Of a DNA stretch of 64,000 nt, positions 55,511-64,000 are shown one piece after another. How positions within the stretch are numbered: position 1 is the stretch's first letter; every line of letters starts with the position of its first letter. Position numbers and translations under genes: made by a program. The notes beneath the pieces are model-generated. The model was not told the origin of the DNA, did not search any database, and was given only the letters and a program-made list of their open reading frames with translations. The stretch is from Cepaea nemoralis (Eukaryota; Mollusca; Gastropoda; Stylommatophora; Helicidae): NCBI GenBank assembly GCA_014155875.1, contig JACEFZ010016147.1, forward strand, positions 183,629-247,628. The letters are read 5' to 3'.

Positions 55511-56344
55511 TGTAAACAACATAACATGACACAATATAGTGCAGCTTTACATAACGGATTTACGACACATACAGTATGTGTATATGTCGTAAATCTGTTA
55601 TGTAAGGCTGCACTATGTCAAAGAGCTGAATGATAGGACTGAAGTAATAGAAGGATAGAAGTGAGGAATAAGACTAAGACAGAATAGAGATAACATGCCA
55701 TACCAGGGAATAGAGAATAAAGGGACAGAAGTAGAAGATAGAACTCTTAAACAGTCCTCCGACAGGACACGCACGTGTCATAAGTAGGACAAGGTAGGAC
55801 ATGACAGGGATTTACTACCAGGTTGGAGTAGAAGGCGATAACCACGGGAAGTACCCGTAAACAGCATTAACTCTAGCACAGTAACTAGTGACAGGCTACT
55901 GAACTGCCTGCGAGGTAACAGAGAACGCAACAGTGCTGACGCACGAGGATTCACAGGTCCGCAGCTGGACAACGCTGCAAAGTTAGGGCAGACGGGACTG
56001 GACGGTTGAGGAGACAAGTTGATGTATTCACCCTGACCACTGTGTGCAGTAGTGTAGTGACTTAAGCTAGGATTAGGACAGTTAGAGATTGTACTTAGTA
56101 TTGTTAGGATTGTATTGATTGTGGTGATGTGCATATATGAATGTTTATGTAAGCTCGTGGAGCAGATTGTATTCAGTACGTAATAAAGCGACTTTACCCT
56201 TTGCACACCTACGAGTTGATATTCGTGCGGTACAAGTGAAGAATCCCTGTATGCCTGTATAAACTAGGTTGCTGACACACTACTTTGTGTCATTTTATAT
56301 TGTTTACATTTCCACAGCTTTACCGCAGTTCCACCCAATTTTAT
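55511..56344. mobile_element. Inserted element with 23-bp inverted ends, inside LINE-B
   Basis: LINE-B is interrupted between two copies of CCTCCTTAATT (55501-55511 and 56345-56355). The left boundary reads TGTAAACAACATAACATGAC and the inverse occurs at 56286-56308 (GTCATTTTATATTGTTTACA), a 23-bp pair with two mismatches. About 36 bp separate the right inverted end from the right target copy. A further inverted repeat of 35 bp per arm lies at 55538-55613. No transposase. Class not assigned. Confidence 0.55.
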
Positions 56345-58030
56345 CCTCCTTAATTGGATCGTTGCAGCCTTCTTCGAACGGAAAGTAGTTTTTAGATGTG
56401 GCAGTTGGACTTAAGAACCAACAATATATCCTGGCCTACCACAGGGATCACCATTATCTCTGGTGCTCTTCAACGCCTACACTGTGAGAATCACCAGCAA
56501 GCAAATCATAGGACTGGGGGAGGACATTGTAGTTTGCAGACGATGTTTTAGTGTATCGTCAGGGTAAGGATAGAGATTATGTTGCTATGGAACTACAAAC
56601 TGAACTCAATGGCATAAGCACTTGATGCATTTAAGCTGGAGCAATGGTCAATCCAACAAAGGCAACAGTGATATGGTTCTCTTTGAATAACCATAGTGTC
56701 AACACCCCAACGCCAACTGTAAATCTGGGTTCAGAGACGGTGGAAAGAACGAAGGCAATGGGATAAGAAAGCCCGGGGATACGATTTGATCGAAGCCTTG
56801 CTTATACTGAACACGTAGACCAGGTGATAACAAGGGATAAACGGGATTTGGTTGCGCTGCGGGTGATGTCGGCGGCACACTGCGAACAGCGCCATCTATA
56901 TCTTCTTTACGTGGGTCTGCTCCTTCCTGTTTTGGAGTATGCGATGGCGATCCTGACTCTCAGCCATAAGCAGATAGAAAGAATGGAAAGGATACGGGGC
57001 GAAGCTATGCGCATTATTCTTGGATATACAAGAAATACAGCATGCAGGGCGATGCGCTATCTTCTTGATCTTCCAACCATGATGGACATAATACAAATTT
57101 GCCAAGCACATGCCTATCTCAGAGTCAACGCAAACACACAACATCCACTGCATAGCGAGATTAAGAAGGTAAAGAGCAGCAGCTTAAAAAGAGGAAAGTC
57201 GTGGATGTGTCAGTCCACAATCCACAGTACCAGGCAAGGAGTGGGTACAAATGCCAACACAGTTCTGTACATCCTTTTAAGTGTGCACCCAACTAGACAG
57301 GAAATGCAGACAGAAAATCCAGCTACTGTGGAGGAGGAAGAACATGCTCTGATCTTCCAGAAATCTTTAGAGGATGATGCTGTCATTTACACTGATGGGT
57401 CGGTCGTCCGAGGAGTGAGAAGTTCATGGGTCTTTACGGCTCAGGCCGGAGGGAAAACTGTGAAGGAAGAGTCTGGCGCTTTTGCTTTGACCACAAGTAG
57501 CCTGACTATGTAAGTAAAGCAATAACATAGCTCGACACAGACATTCAATCGGACTTGTGTCCTTAGTGACTCAATGAGTATGCTCTGGAGGATAGAGATG
57601 GGGTGGGTCCGAAGAGAGTGGCTGCTGTCTCTGTAGCGGTTTCGGCTGGCAAAGATTAGTTTCATCTTAGTGCCAGGGCATGCGGGTGTACAAGGGAATG
57701 AGCAGGCAGAAAGGCTTGCAGGTAGGGCTACAGTGGAAAGCGGACGAGCTCTGGACAAGGCAGACATTCTGAACGCTCTACAAGAAGTAAGTCGTTTACG
57801 AGGACCAAGCGATGAGTGGGAATCTACAGCCATGGCCAGGCTGCGAGAACAGCAAGTTAAATGATTTGTGGCCAAACAAGAACACTACGCAGGAAGCCAA
57901 AGAGGAGTAATAAACCAACACAGAACTGGTGTTGTTAACCGCTACACGCTGCGGGATTTGCTGAGGAGGGGATCCGAGCACTTATGGACTGAATGGTTCG
58001 ATGTGCAATGAGGATGATCTGTCGACTAAG

Positions 58031-58669
58031 TAACTAACTAGTGACGGTTTCTATAGCGTATAACTTCAGCTTCCACAAATGTTAGCATACGTTTAATGTT
58101 AGTATAATAAAGCACCGGAAATGTATATTCTTTGTTAACCACATGACTAGAGTTCAACAGCTGGTGCACGATAGACGACATGGGGTCTTTATGGCTCGTC
58201 TGCTGCATAGGGTTACCGTTTATTTTGTTTTCTACCCAAGCTGGTATGTATTCTACTACTCGATATCCTAATCAACTTTCTGTACCAGGCATTGCAACTG
58301 ACAGACGCAATTTAATTTGGCGTACCGTTGCAGTGTTTATTTCGCTGAAGAAGTTGGAATTAGGATGGTGTCATATAGTAAAGCATATTTGCTTGACTTC
58401 TGCTCTGAGTCGACCATGAGAGCATTGCATAACAGTATCTCCTCGAAAGGTTAATAGAATGAGCCAATCAAGTTTGGGGATCCCATGTTTCAGTGGGAGT
58501 GGGTATATGTGGATGACAGACTTTAGGAAGACTCTCAGATACTCATTTCATTGTAAAGTCTTATGGAGATTTTCCAGTTCCTCTTTCAGTGTATCATGGG
58601 TTCAAAGCTTTCTAGCTTGGTTAAACAAGGTCCATTCAAGGTCACACATATATTGGAAAGGTGCAAGGC

Positions 58670-58672
<3 letters not shown>
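58031..58672. other. Unassigned stretch
   Basis: Follows the LINE-B tail. No repeat family or exon recognised. Confidence 0.35.

Positions 58673-58762
<90 letters not shown>
58673..58762. repeat. (ATC)n microsatellite, about 30 units, at a LINE-G tail
   Basis: Perfect ATC array joined directly to the LINE-G 3' end, which in all copies ends in GAT/ATG repeats on its own strand. Confidence 0.97.
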
Positions 58763-59940
58763 GTGCCATGCCGATAAGTATGGACTGTCATGTTTCGCCA
58801 TCTCACGCGACCACCAGAGTCGTGGATCAGCTTAATGTTCTTGTCTCGACCATACCACGTGGCCAATCCATCCAGGTATTTGCTTCCCTGCCTCTCCTTA
58901 TTCTCTTCCCCTCGTTCTTGCCAGTTGTCACTAAGTTCTCCAATTTATTTCTTCTCATAACGTGTGAAAAGATTATGACTGTCTATGTCTAATTTCTCTA
59001 TTCAGTTTACGATTTTCATTTGTTTCTTGTAGGACTTGTTCATTGGTTTTTCTGCCTGTCCATGGTGTTCTTTAAATTTTCCACAGAAACCACATTTCTA
59101 AAGCCAATAGATTTTTTTTTTTTCAATTTGTCTGCTCATTGCCCACGCTTCACATTCATGCAAAAGTACAGGTTCTGTGCAACACCTCAACACTCTGTTT
59201 TCTCGTTGCAAATGACATCTTTTCATTGGTCATAATAATTTACATCTTGAAAAAGGCCATATTCGCATTGGCGATTCTTGTTCTAATCTCTTTAAGGCAT
59301 CTCCAATCGTATGTTATGACTGTTCCGAGATAATCGTATAGTTTCACTTGCTTAAGAATATTCTCATTTACATTTTGCTATTTCCTTCTTCCTAGTGACT
59401 ACCATAATCTGTGACTTCTTACAATTTAAATCCAGCCCTAGTTGTTCACTGTGTCCAACAACCGCATCTACTAAATGTTGCAGACCTTGTTCATAGTCTG
59501 CAATCAATACTGTATCATCTGCATATCTAATATTATTTATGTTAATTTCCACAATGATGATTCCTTTCTTATCTTCTACATTTCTTAAAATATGTTCACT
59601 GTTCGGGGGAAAATCATCCAGAAAAATTATACATCCCTGTCTCTCACCTCTCTTAATAGGCTTATATTGACCTACTTCATTATCAGTCTTTATGGCAGCT
59701 TGTTGTTTCCAATATATGGTTTCCACAAGTCTAAGGATTTCTCATCAATTTGTAGATCTACAAGTATCTTCATCATATAGGCATGTCTTACTTTATCGAA
59801 AGCCTGTGTGTAATCAATAAAGCAAAGATGTAGGTCTTTATTTACTGTTATAGAACGCTCAATTAATGTTCTCAGCAAATACACAGCATTTACTTCCCAA
59901 CTCTTTGCATGGTGATTCTGTCTGCTTACGGCATGCTAAT
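58763..59940 (-). mobile_element. LINE-G copy, 5'-truncated
   Basis: Minus-strand RT reading LLRTLIERSITVNKDLHLCF, IDYTQAFDKVRHAYMMKILV (59884-59690), then IKRGERQGCI, NNIRYADDTVLIADYEQGLQ and SEQLGLDLNCKKSQIMVVTR (59726-59364), and the C-terminal region towards 58770 with many stops. RYADD intact. Left end is the (ATC)n array. Confidence 0.8.
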
Positions 59941-60392
59941 ATTTAACGTCTGACATAGGCTACAAAAATGTATCGTTTACACTTCACAGACCACACACGT
60001 CGCAAGAGTGAATGAATCAGCTCTGTGGTAGTAGGACATTCCAACCGTCTTGCCACAAGCGGCGGCGAGGAATAATAATCCTGATATGCATGTATTTCTT
60101 GAGCACATTGTGTATTCAAGATAAGTGGCGCCAGACACTGGACTTTTAAAATCCCGTTCCGCTAGTAATGGAAAGTGTTAATTAGTCAACAGATCACCCG
60201 CATTACACATCCAGCTATCAGTTCACAAGTGCTCAGATCCCTGCCTCTGTATTTCCCTCCGTGCTAAGCGGCTGACGACACCATTTTTGTGTTAGAATAA
60301 TAGTCTTTATGCCTAGTGATTATCAATCACTGTATGCCTACCAACTTATAATGATAATCACTAAGCATGAACTCACTAGAAGTGTTCCAATT
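59941..60392. other. Unassigned stretch
   Basis: 60180-60260 has ACAGATCACCCGCATTACAC and CAGTTCACAAGTGCTCAG, a diverged LINE-B 3' end in reverse (compare 5838-5880). The rest is not recognised. Confidence 0.35.
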
Positions 60393-60638
60393 CTTAAAAG
60401 TCGCTTAAAAGTCGACAGGGTCGACTTGATTGCATTGGGTTTTTATCCCATATGTCTCAGTCTCTTTCCGCAGCGCGGAAAGCGTCGCACAACGCACGAA
60501 CTCCGTAGCTCCAGCAATGACCCCCAGGAGTCTCATAAAAATACACTCGTGAACCAAAGGACACGGCGCGGAATCAAACCCACAACCTTCGGAGCCCGAG
60601 TGAGACGACTTGACTACTTCGCCATGGCGACTCCCGTT
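60393..60638 (-). mobile_element. SINE-1 copy with target duplication
   Basis: AAAGTCGCTTAAAAGTCGAC, TTTCCGCAGCGCGGAAAGCG, CGAACTCCGTAGCTCCAGC, GAATCAAACCCACAACC (inverse B-box region) and CTTCGCCATGGCGACTCC. Target duplication GTGTTCCAATT at 60382-60392 and 60639-60649. Confidence 0.9.
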
Positions 60639-60846
60639 GTGTTCCAATTATAACGTTTAGAAAGTTTAGAGTGTTCCAATTCTAAACAATAGGATAAACT
60701 TGCTTACAGCAGTGAGATTGTAATTTTATTTTTAATTTATGTCTGCGAGTTTTTATGAGAGCGTGAAGAGAAAACCAGGAAACCTTTTCAAACGTCTCAT
60801 TGTGATTTCCTACCGTACTGTACATTTTCCTTTCCATTTTCTAAGT

Positions 60847-60920
60847 ATCCGGTTAGCTCAGTTGGTTAGAGCGTCGTAATGATAACGCGAATGTCGCGGG
60901 TTCGGTCCCCACACTGGCAA
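60847..60920 (+). pseudogene. tRNA-Ile-like pseudogene (anticodon GAT position)
   Basis: ATCCGGT-TA-GCTC-AGTTGGTTA-GAGC has an intact D arm. The anticodon loop ATGATAA places GAT at 34-36. The T arm is GCGGG-TTCGGTC-CCCAC (one mismatch) and the acceptor end ACTGGCA pairs only at five of seven positions. The A box (TAGCTCAGTTGG) and B box (GGTTCGGTCCC) are near consensus. The acceptor and anticodon-stem mismatches argue for a pseudogene or SINE head rather than a working tRNA. Confidence 0.55.
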
Positions 60921-61040
60921 AAACGGGAGTCTCCGTGGTGAAGTGGTCAACAGTCTGCCTCGCGACATTATGACATTGGCACCTTACCATCTTGGCAAAC
61001 GATAGTTTGTTATATTGTGCTTCAAAAAGGCGGACATCTC
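60921..61040 (-). mobile_element. SINE-1-like head scrap and LINE-A 3' end
   Basis: GGGAGTCTCCGTGGTGAAGTGG (60925-60946) is a SINE-1 head in plus orientation. TTGGCACCTTACCATCTTGG, CAAACGATAGTTTG and GTGCTTCAAAAAGGC (60974-61032) are the LINE-A 3' UTR in reverse complement. Confidence 0.55.
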
Positions 61041-61320
61041 CAACACCTGTCATAATGAATATTTCACTGGTACTTTCTCGCTTCTCCAAAACAGCGTTAG
61101 ACCATAGCAGTAAATATTGTAATCAATTTAATGAATATTTTAGCACATTTTTAATGACATCATGTACTTTCATTTTTCAAATGTGTTCTACATACAAAGT
61201 GTAGTGAGACTTTACAAACACCCTGTAGTTGTATCGGTGTCTGTTTGTTGTTTCTGTGTTGACGAAGTCTTTTGCCGCAACGTCCATTTTGATACTGTGA
61301 TCGTGTTCTGTTAAAGCTTA
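61041..61320. other. Unassigned stretch
   Basis: No recognised repeat or coding sequence. Confidence 0.3.
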
Positions 61321-61439
61321 CTGTCCAAGTCCAGTGAGCTAGAAGGAAGAAATAGTTAGGACTATTTCCCACTTCTGACACCATTATACCTGTCAGAGTC
61401 CTAACTATTTCTTCCTTCTAGCTCACTGGACTTGGACAG
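61321..61439. repeat. Perfect 43-bp inverted repeat (hairpin)
   Basis: Arms 61321-61363 and 61397-61439 are exact reverse complements over 43 bp (outer end CTGTCCAAGTCCAGTGAGCT, inner end ATAGTTAGGACT). The 33-base loop contains a second small inverted pair (TCTGACA / TGTCAGA). Confidence 0.95.
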
Positions 61440-61988
61440 GCAAATTACAACATCTACGACACATATACTAATAACACATGAATGCAATCGGAAACTCGCA
61501 GGAGCTATCTCCTGAACAACATTTATTACAATATATTACAGGCTGACAACATGGTCGCACTTCACGCTCAAACAATCGTTCAACACCCGCAGCCACGCGC
61601 TAGCTCACAAGGGCGATATTTACACTGTCGCCCGTATGACCATTCGCAATCACAGCCTCACATCATCCCGCACATATCACAGTTAGTACATTCCTCGAAT
61701 ATCAATACACAACTTTCATCTCCATCTATCCGTCACAAACACTATCGTTCTATCGCTCTCTAGATCTCCACACGTCCGTCCCTATTCGCTGTCTCACACA
61801 CACTGCCTCCGTTCTCCTTGACCTTCCCACATCACGTGGGTCTATCCACGGACTTCTTGCCTGACCGTCCGTTAGCCAAGCCGTGATGTCTCCTACTGCC
61901 CTTGACCTCAGCTATGCTTACACTGACTCTCGCTTACATACCCGCACTTACACTATTACTTACATATAAGACCCTGACACTTACCTAC
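61440..61988. other. Unassigned C-rich stretch
   Basis: Plus strand is C/A-rich and poor in G; possibly the reverse of a transposon 5' region. Nothing recognised. Confidence 0.3.
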
Positions 61989-62230
61989 TGGGAGTCTACG
62001 TGGCGAAGTGGTCAAGTCATCTGCCTCGCACTCCGAAGGTCATGGGTTTGATTCAAGGCTACGTCTTTGGATTAAAGAGTGCATTTTTCTCGGAGACTCT
62101 TGGGGTCGTCACTGGAGCTACGGAGTTCGTGCTTTGTGCGACGCTTTCAGCAAGACGCCCTGTGGAAAGAGACCTAGCCATATGAGATAAAACCCGGGGT
62201 AATAAAGTCGATCCTCTCAACTTGTAAGAC
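61989..62230 (+). mobile_element. SINE-1 copy
   Basis: GGGAGTCTACGTGGCGAAGTGG (A-box region TGGCGAAGTGG), a B-box variant GGTTTGATTCA, then CTCGGAGACTCTTGGGGTCG, GAGCTACGGAGTTCGTGC and CATATGAGATAAAACCCGG. Confidence 0.85.
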
Positions 62231-62769
62231 TTCATTCAAGACTTTACATACTACTTCTGGCTTTTTGGTGATTCAATCATTGGTGATTTATTCATTGGTG
62301 ATTCATTCATTGCACGGTGGTCTTGTGTTTGAACTCACATGAAAGCGGATGTTCACACTGGCCTGTGTTCCCAGGTCTACCTAGCCAAACACTGGTACTA
62401 GGAAATCTCTTGGGAAGTAAAGGCGATCGGCATGATATTGACCACATTACCTATCCAGTGTTGACTGGCCTGTGACTTTATGGGATAGGACCATACGCCC
62501 GGTATGTCTCAAGGTGTGTAAGAAGGCTCTTTACTTGTCAATAAGCGTTGGATGCACACTATCTGTGTGTTAACTGAGTGTGGTTTATTTAAACCGGGGC
62601 ACTGATCAGCTTCAGTACTCCTTTATTTCTGTTGATCAGTAAAGCAGCCTTGTGTTTCATACAATCTATTATCAGTTTTAATTAAGCGTACATAAATACT
62701 CGCATGCACATAAACACACACATATACACACATATACGTATACACACATACACACTTACACATATTCAC
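62231..62769. other. Unassigned stretch ending in (ACATAC)n-like repeats
   Basis: ATTCATTGGTGATT-type triplication at 62268-62310. The part 62690-62769 is CACATATACACA-type simple repeat. Confidence 0.4.
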
Positions 62770-63005
62770 ACATACATTCATTCATTGGCACCTTGCCGTC
62801 TTGACAGACGATAGTTTGTGCTCCAAAAAGGCATAATAACTACAACCCATGGCGGTAGCAAATGTGACGGATAAGGCCAATTCGCGCTGTAAATGTCCGT
62901 CCACAGTGGGTGCATGCGAACACGTGGTCATTTCCACCATCATGCACCATCTTACGTCTCACACGCTCGGTGTGTGACTTATCTGCAATAACTGTCTCCT
63001 TTGTC
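62770..63005 (-). mobile_element. LINE-A 3' fragment with C2H2 finger
   Basis: TTGGCACCTTGCCGTCTTGA, CAGACGATAGTTTGTGCTCC and CCATGGCGGTAGCAAATGTG are the reverse of LINE-A 53900-54105; the finger codons can be followed (GTGCATGCGAACACGTGGTC). The (ATTC)n at 62763-62772 is its (AATG)n tail. It is flanked on both sides by ACATAC-type repeats. Confidence 0.85.
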
Positions 63006-63080
63006 TTTTTCACTCATACACATATACATATATACACATACACATATATACACATTCACATTTACACACACATACATACA
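63006..63080. repeat. (ACATAT)/(ACAC) simple repeat
   Basis: CACATATACATATATACACA-type sequence continuing the repeat left of the LINE-A fragment. Confidence 0.85.
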
Positions 63081-63288
63081 CCTATATATAACTGATTCGG
63101 AACACCAGCAATCGAAATCTGCCGAGTTGCATTAACGTCCTCGTCATTTGGTAGGGCACATGTTGATAATGATGATATAGTCCAATGATAAGTTGAGCAA
63201 AACTTTTACGCAATGGCAATGAAATACAGTGAACAACGTTCCGTCACACTTCTTTGTGTTTTCTAAGTGCCATATTATTGACAAGGTC

Positions 63289-63632
63289 TAAAGTCGAGAG
63301 GATCGACTTTATTGCACCAGGTTTTATCCTATATGGCTTATCTCATTTCAGTCCTTGAAAGGATTGATCTGACATTATTCTTTCCTTACCCTCTTCCTCA
63401 TCCTGACATCCTTCCTGTGTGGGTTGGGTTCACCACGTCGCTTTAAAGCTCTTTCCGTAGAGTGGCCTGCGGAGCTGTCAAACAGAGAAGTAACTCCGTA
63501 GCTCCAGCGACAACCCCTAGGTGTCTCCGAGAAAATTGCTATCGTGAACTGAAAAGACGGAGTCCGGAAACAAACTCACAACTTTCCGAATGCGAGGCAG
63601 GCAACTTAACCACTACGTTAAGATCCCCACCC
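63289..63632 (-). mobile_element. SINE-1 copy with internal extra sequence
   Basis: TAAAGTCGAGAGGATCGAC, GCACCAGGTTTTATCC, then about 100 unrelated bases (63340-63445), then GTAACTCCGTAGCTCCAGCG, CCTAGGTGTCTCCGAG and GAAACAAACTCACAAC. The inserted part carries no target duplication that I can see. Confidence 0.7.
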
Positions 63633-63790
63633 ATTTTTTGGTGCTCCTTTAAATGCGTCTTTTTCTAAATGTATCTCCGTTCGTACTTTTAGCATTTATA
63701 ACACACGCTTGGAAGATTATATATCAATGTAAACCACAACACAAATGTCTTTATAATCCACCGTGGGTTTCATATAACACAGGTTATTAC

Positions 63791-63896
63791 CTCCCTTAGC
63801 TTTCTGGATTGTTGCCCCCGATAAACCATCCTTTGAAAAGCCACCGCAACTGTCCTCTTCAGTGTCACTTAAATTTTCCTTTATTTTTGGCTCTCG
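63791..63896 (-). CDS. Possible internal exon of an unknown gene
   Basis: Minus-strand reading PKIKENLSDTEEDSCGGFSK then DGLSGATIQKAKG, ending at a possible donor G|GTAATA. An in-frame TAA (63897-63899) lies directly upstream, and no good polypyrimidine tract precedes it, so the acceptor is doubtful. The composition (acidic Ser/Glu/Asp segment) looks protein-like and unlike the repeats around it. Low confidence. Confidence 0.15.
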
Positions 63897-63940
63897 TTAG
63901 CTTTGAACTCGACTGTATTCAACACACGTGTTGCTGCTGA

Positions 63941-63960
63941 TACTACTACTACTACTACTA

Positions 63961-63994
<34 letters not shown>

Positions 63995-64000
63995 ACTACT
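63941..64000. repeat. (TAC)n microsatellite at the right edge
   Basis: ACT/TAC repeat with AACTACT interruptions, running off the window. Confidence 0.95.

Larger units (their letters stand above)
49741..58030 (+). mobile_element. LINE-B: endonuclease, RT and RNase H; split by LINE-A
   Basis: EN: TRILYWNCASVKQRGPILEN, VALQETRLGD (49741-50128), resuming at ERNVIFCGDFNAKGRS (54116) and SLPGDEDSAIDLALVS, YQGSDHHPC. Linker and RT: FWRLHKSMRGVVNNKSN (54750), AIDLEDAYNSVP (motif A, 55420), LLELKISPFLLN, then after the 55511-56344 insertion YPGLPQGSPLSLVLFNAYT and FADDVLVYRQG (motif C, about 56535). C-terminal: MITRDKRDLVALRVMSAAHC (56824). RNase H: VIYTDGSVVRGV (57385), then GHAGVQGNEQAERLAG (57675) and WTEWFDVQ at the end (57990). 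Many stops and frameshifts. Tail (TAAC)n-like at 58031. Confidence 0.85.

Noticed and set aside
58180..58419. 79-codon open frame with a hydrophobic start as a secreted peptide
   Set aside because: Short, isolated, no splice or conservation evidence, next to LINE remains.

Overview
This is a eukaryotic window: a multi-exon gene with GT-AG introns sits in a landscape of non-LTR retrotransposons, tRNA-derived SINEs, minisatellites and long microsatellites. The repeat mix (APE-type LINEs, tailed retroposons, many tri- and tetranucleotide arrays) and the encoded enzyme suggest an invertebrate animal, possibly a mollusc. The taxon is inferred, not shown.

The one host gene I can defend is a lysosomal glucosylceramidase (acid beta-glucosidase, GBA1/GH30 family) on the minus strand. 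Eight coding exons are visible from the start codon at 20865 down to 1127. The last, C-terminal exon(s) lie beyond the left edge. All exon phases agree except in exon 2 (15637-15824), which is one base short and carries a frameshift near 15723. A perfect palindromic CLEAR/E-box (GTCACGTGAC, 20872-20881) followed by a second E-box lies just upstream of the ATG. This suggests control by a TFEB/MITF-type factor, as for vertebrate lysosomal genes. The gene's introns hold a 21-bp minisatellite (1.9-3.05 kb), a 36-bp one (10.15-11.13 kb), a 78-bp one (11.97-12.57 kb), and LINE and SINE fragments.

From 21 kb to the right edge I see almost only repeats. For reference I name the families here. LINE-A: APE endonuclease + RT + C-terminal C2H2 finger; near-complete copy 50129-54107. 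LINE-B: endonuclease + RT + RNase H; 49741-58030, split by LINE-A. LINE-C: Jockey/CR1-like; 47459-49740, 34615-36950, 31283-31591. LINE-D: 26171-28486 and 28558-28938. LINE-E: 25112-29519, the host of a nested stack; 43779-44076. LINE-F: RTE-like; 31592-34614 and 3' pieces at 24.1 and 21.5 kb. LINE-G: 58763-59940, 41110-42000 and several 3' pieces. SINE-1 has a tRNA-derived head with A and B boxes and a conserved body. SINE-2 is about 250 bp and ends in TGTAAAGGATATGC plus poly-A. T1 is a (CAAG)n-tailed retroposon with two copies. A further group of elements shares one 3' end followed by (TTCG)n.

Insertion order can be read from target-site duplications (TSDs) in several places. LINE-A lies inside LINE-B. 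A hAT-type MITE and two LINE-D copies lie inside LINE-E, and a (TTCG)n-tailed element lies inside LINE-D. A solo LTR lies inside LINE-C, SINE-2 inside SINE-2, LINE-E inside SINE-2, and T1 inside LINE-F and inside another LINE. No rRNA, CRISPR array, operon or prokaryotic feature is present. Most long open frames here are tandem repeats whose unit length is a multiple of three, or microsatellites.
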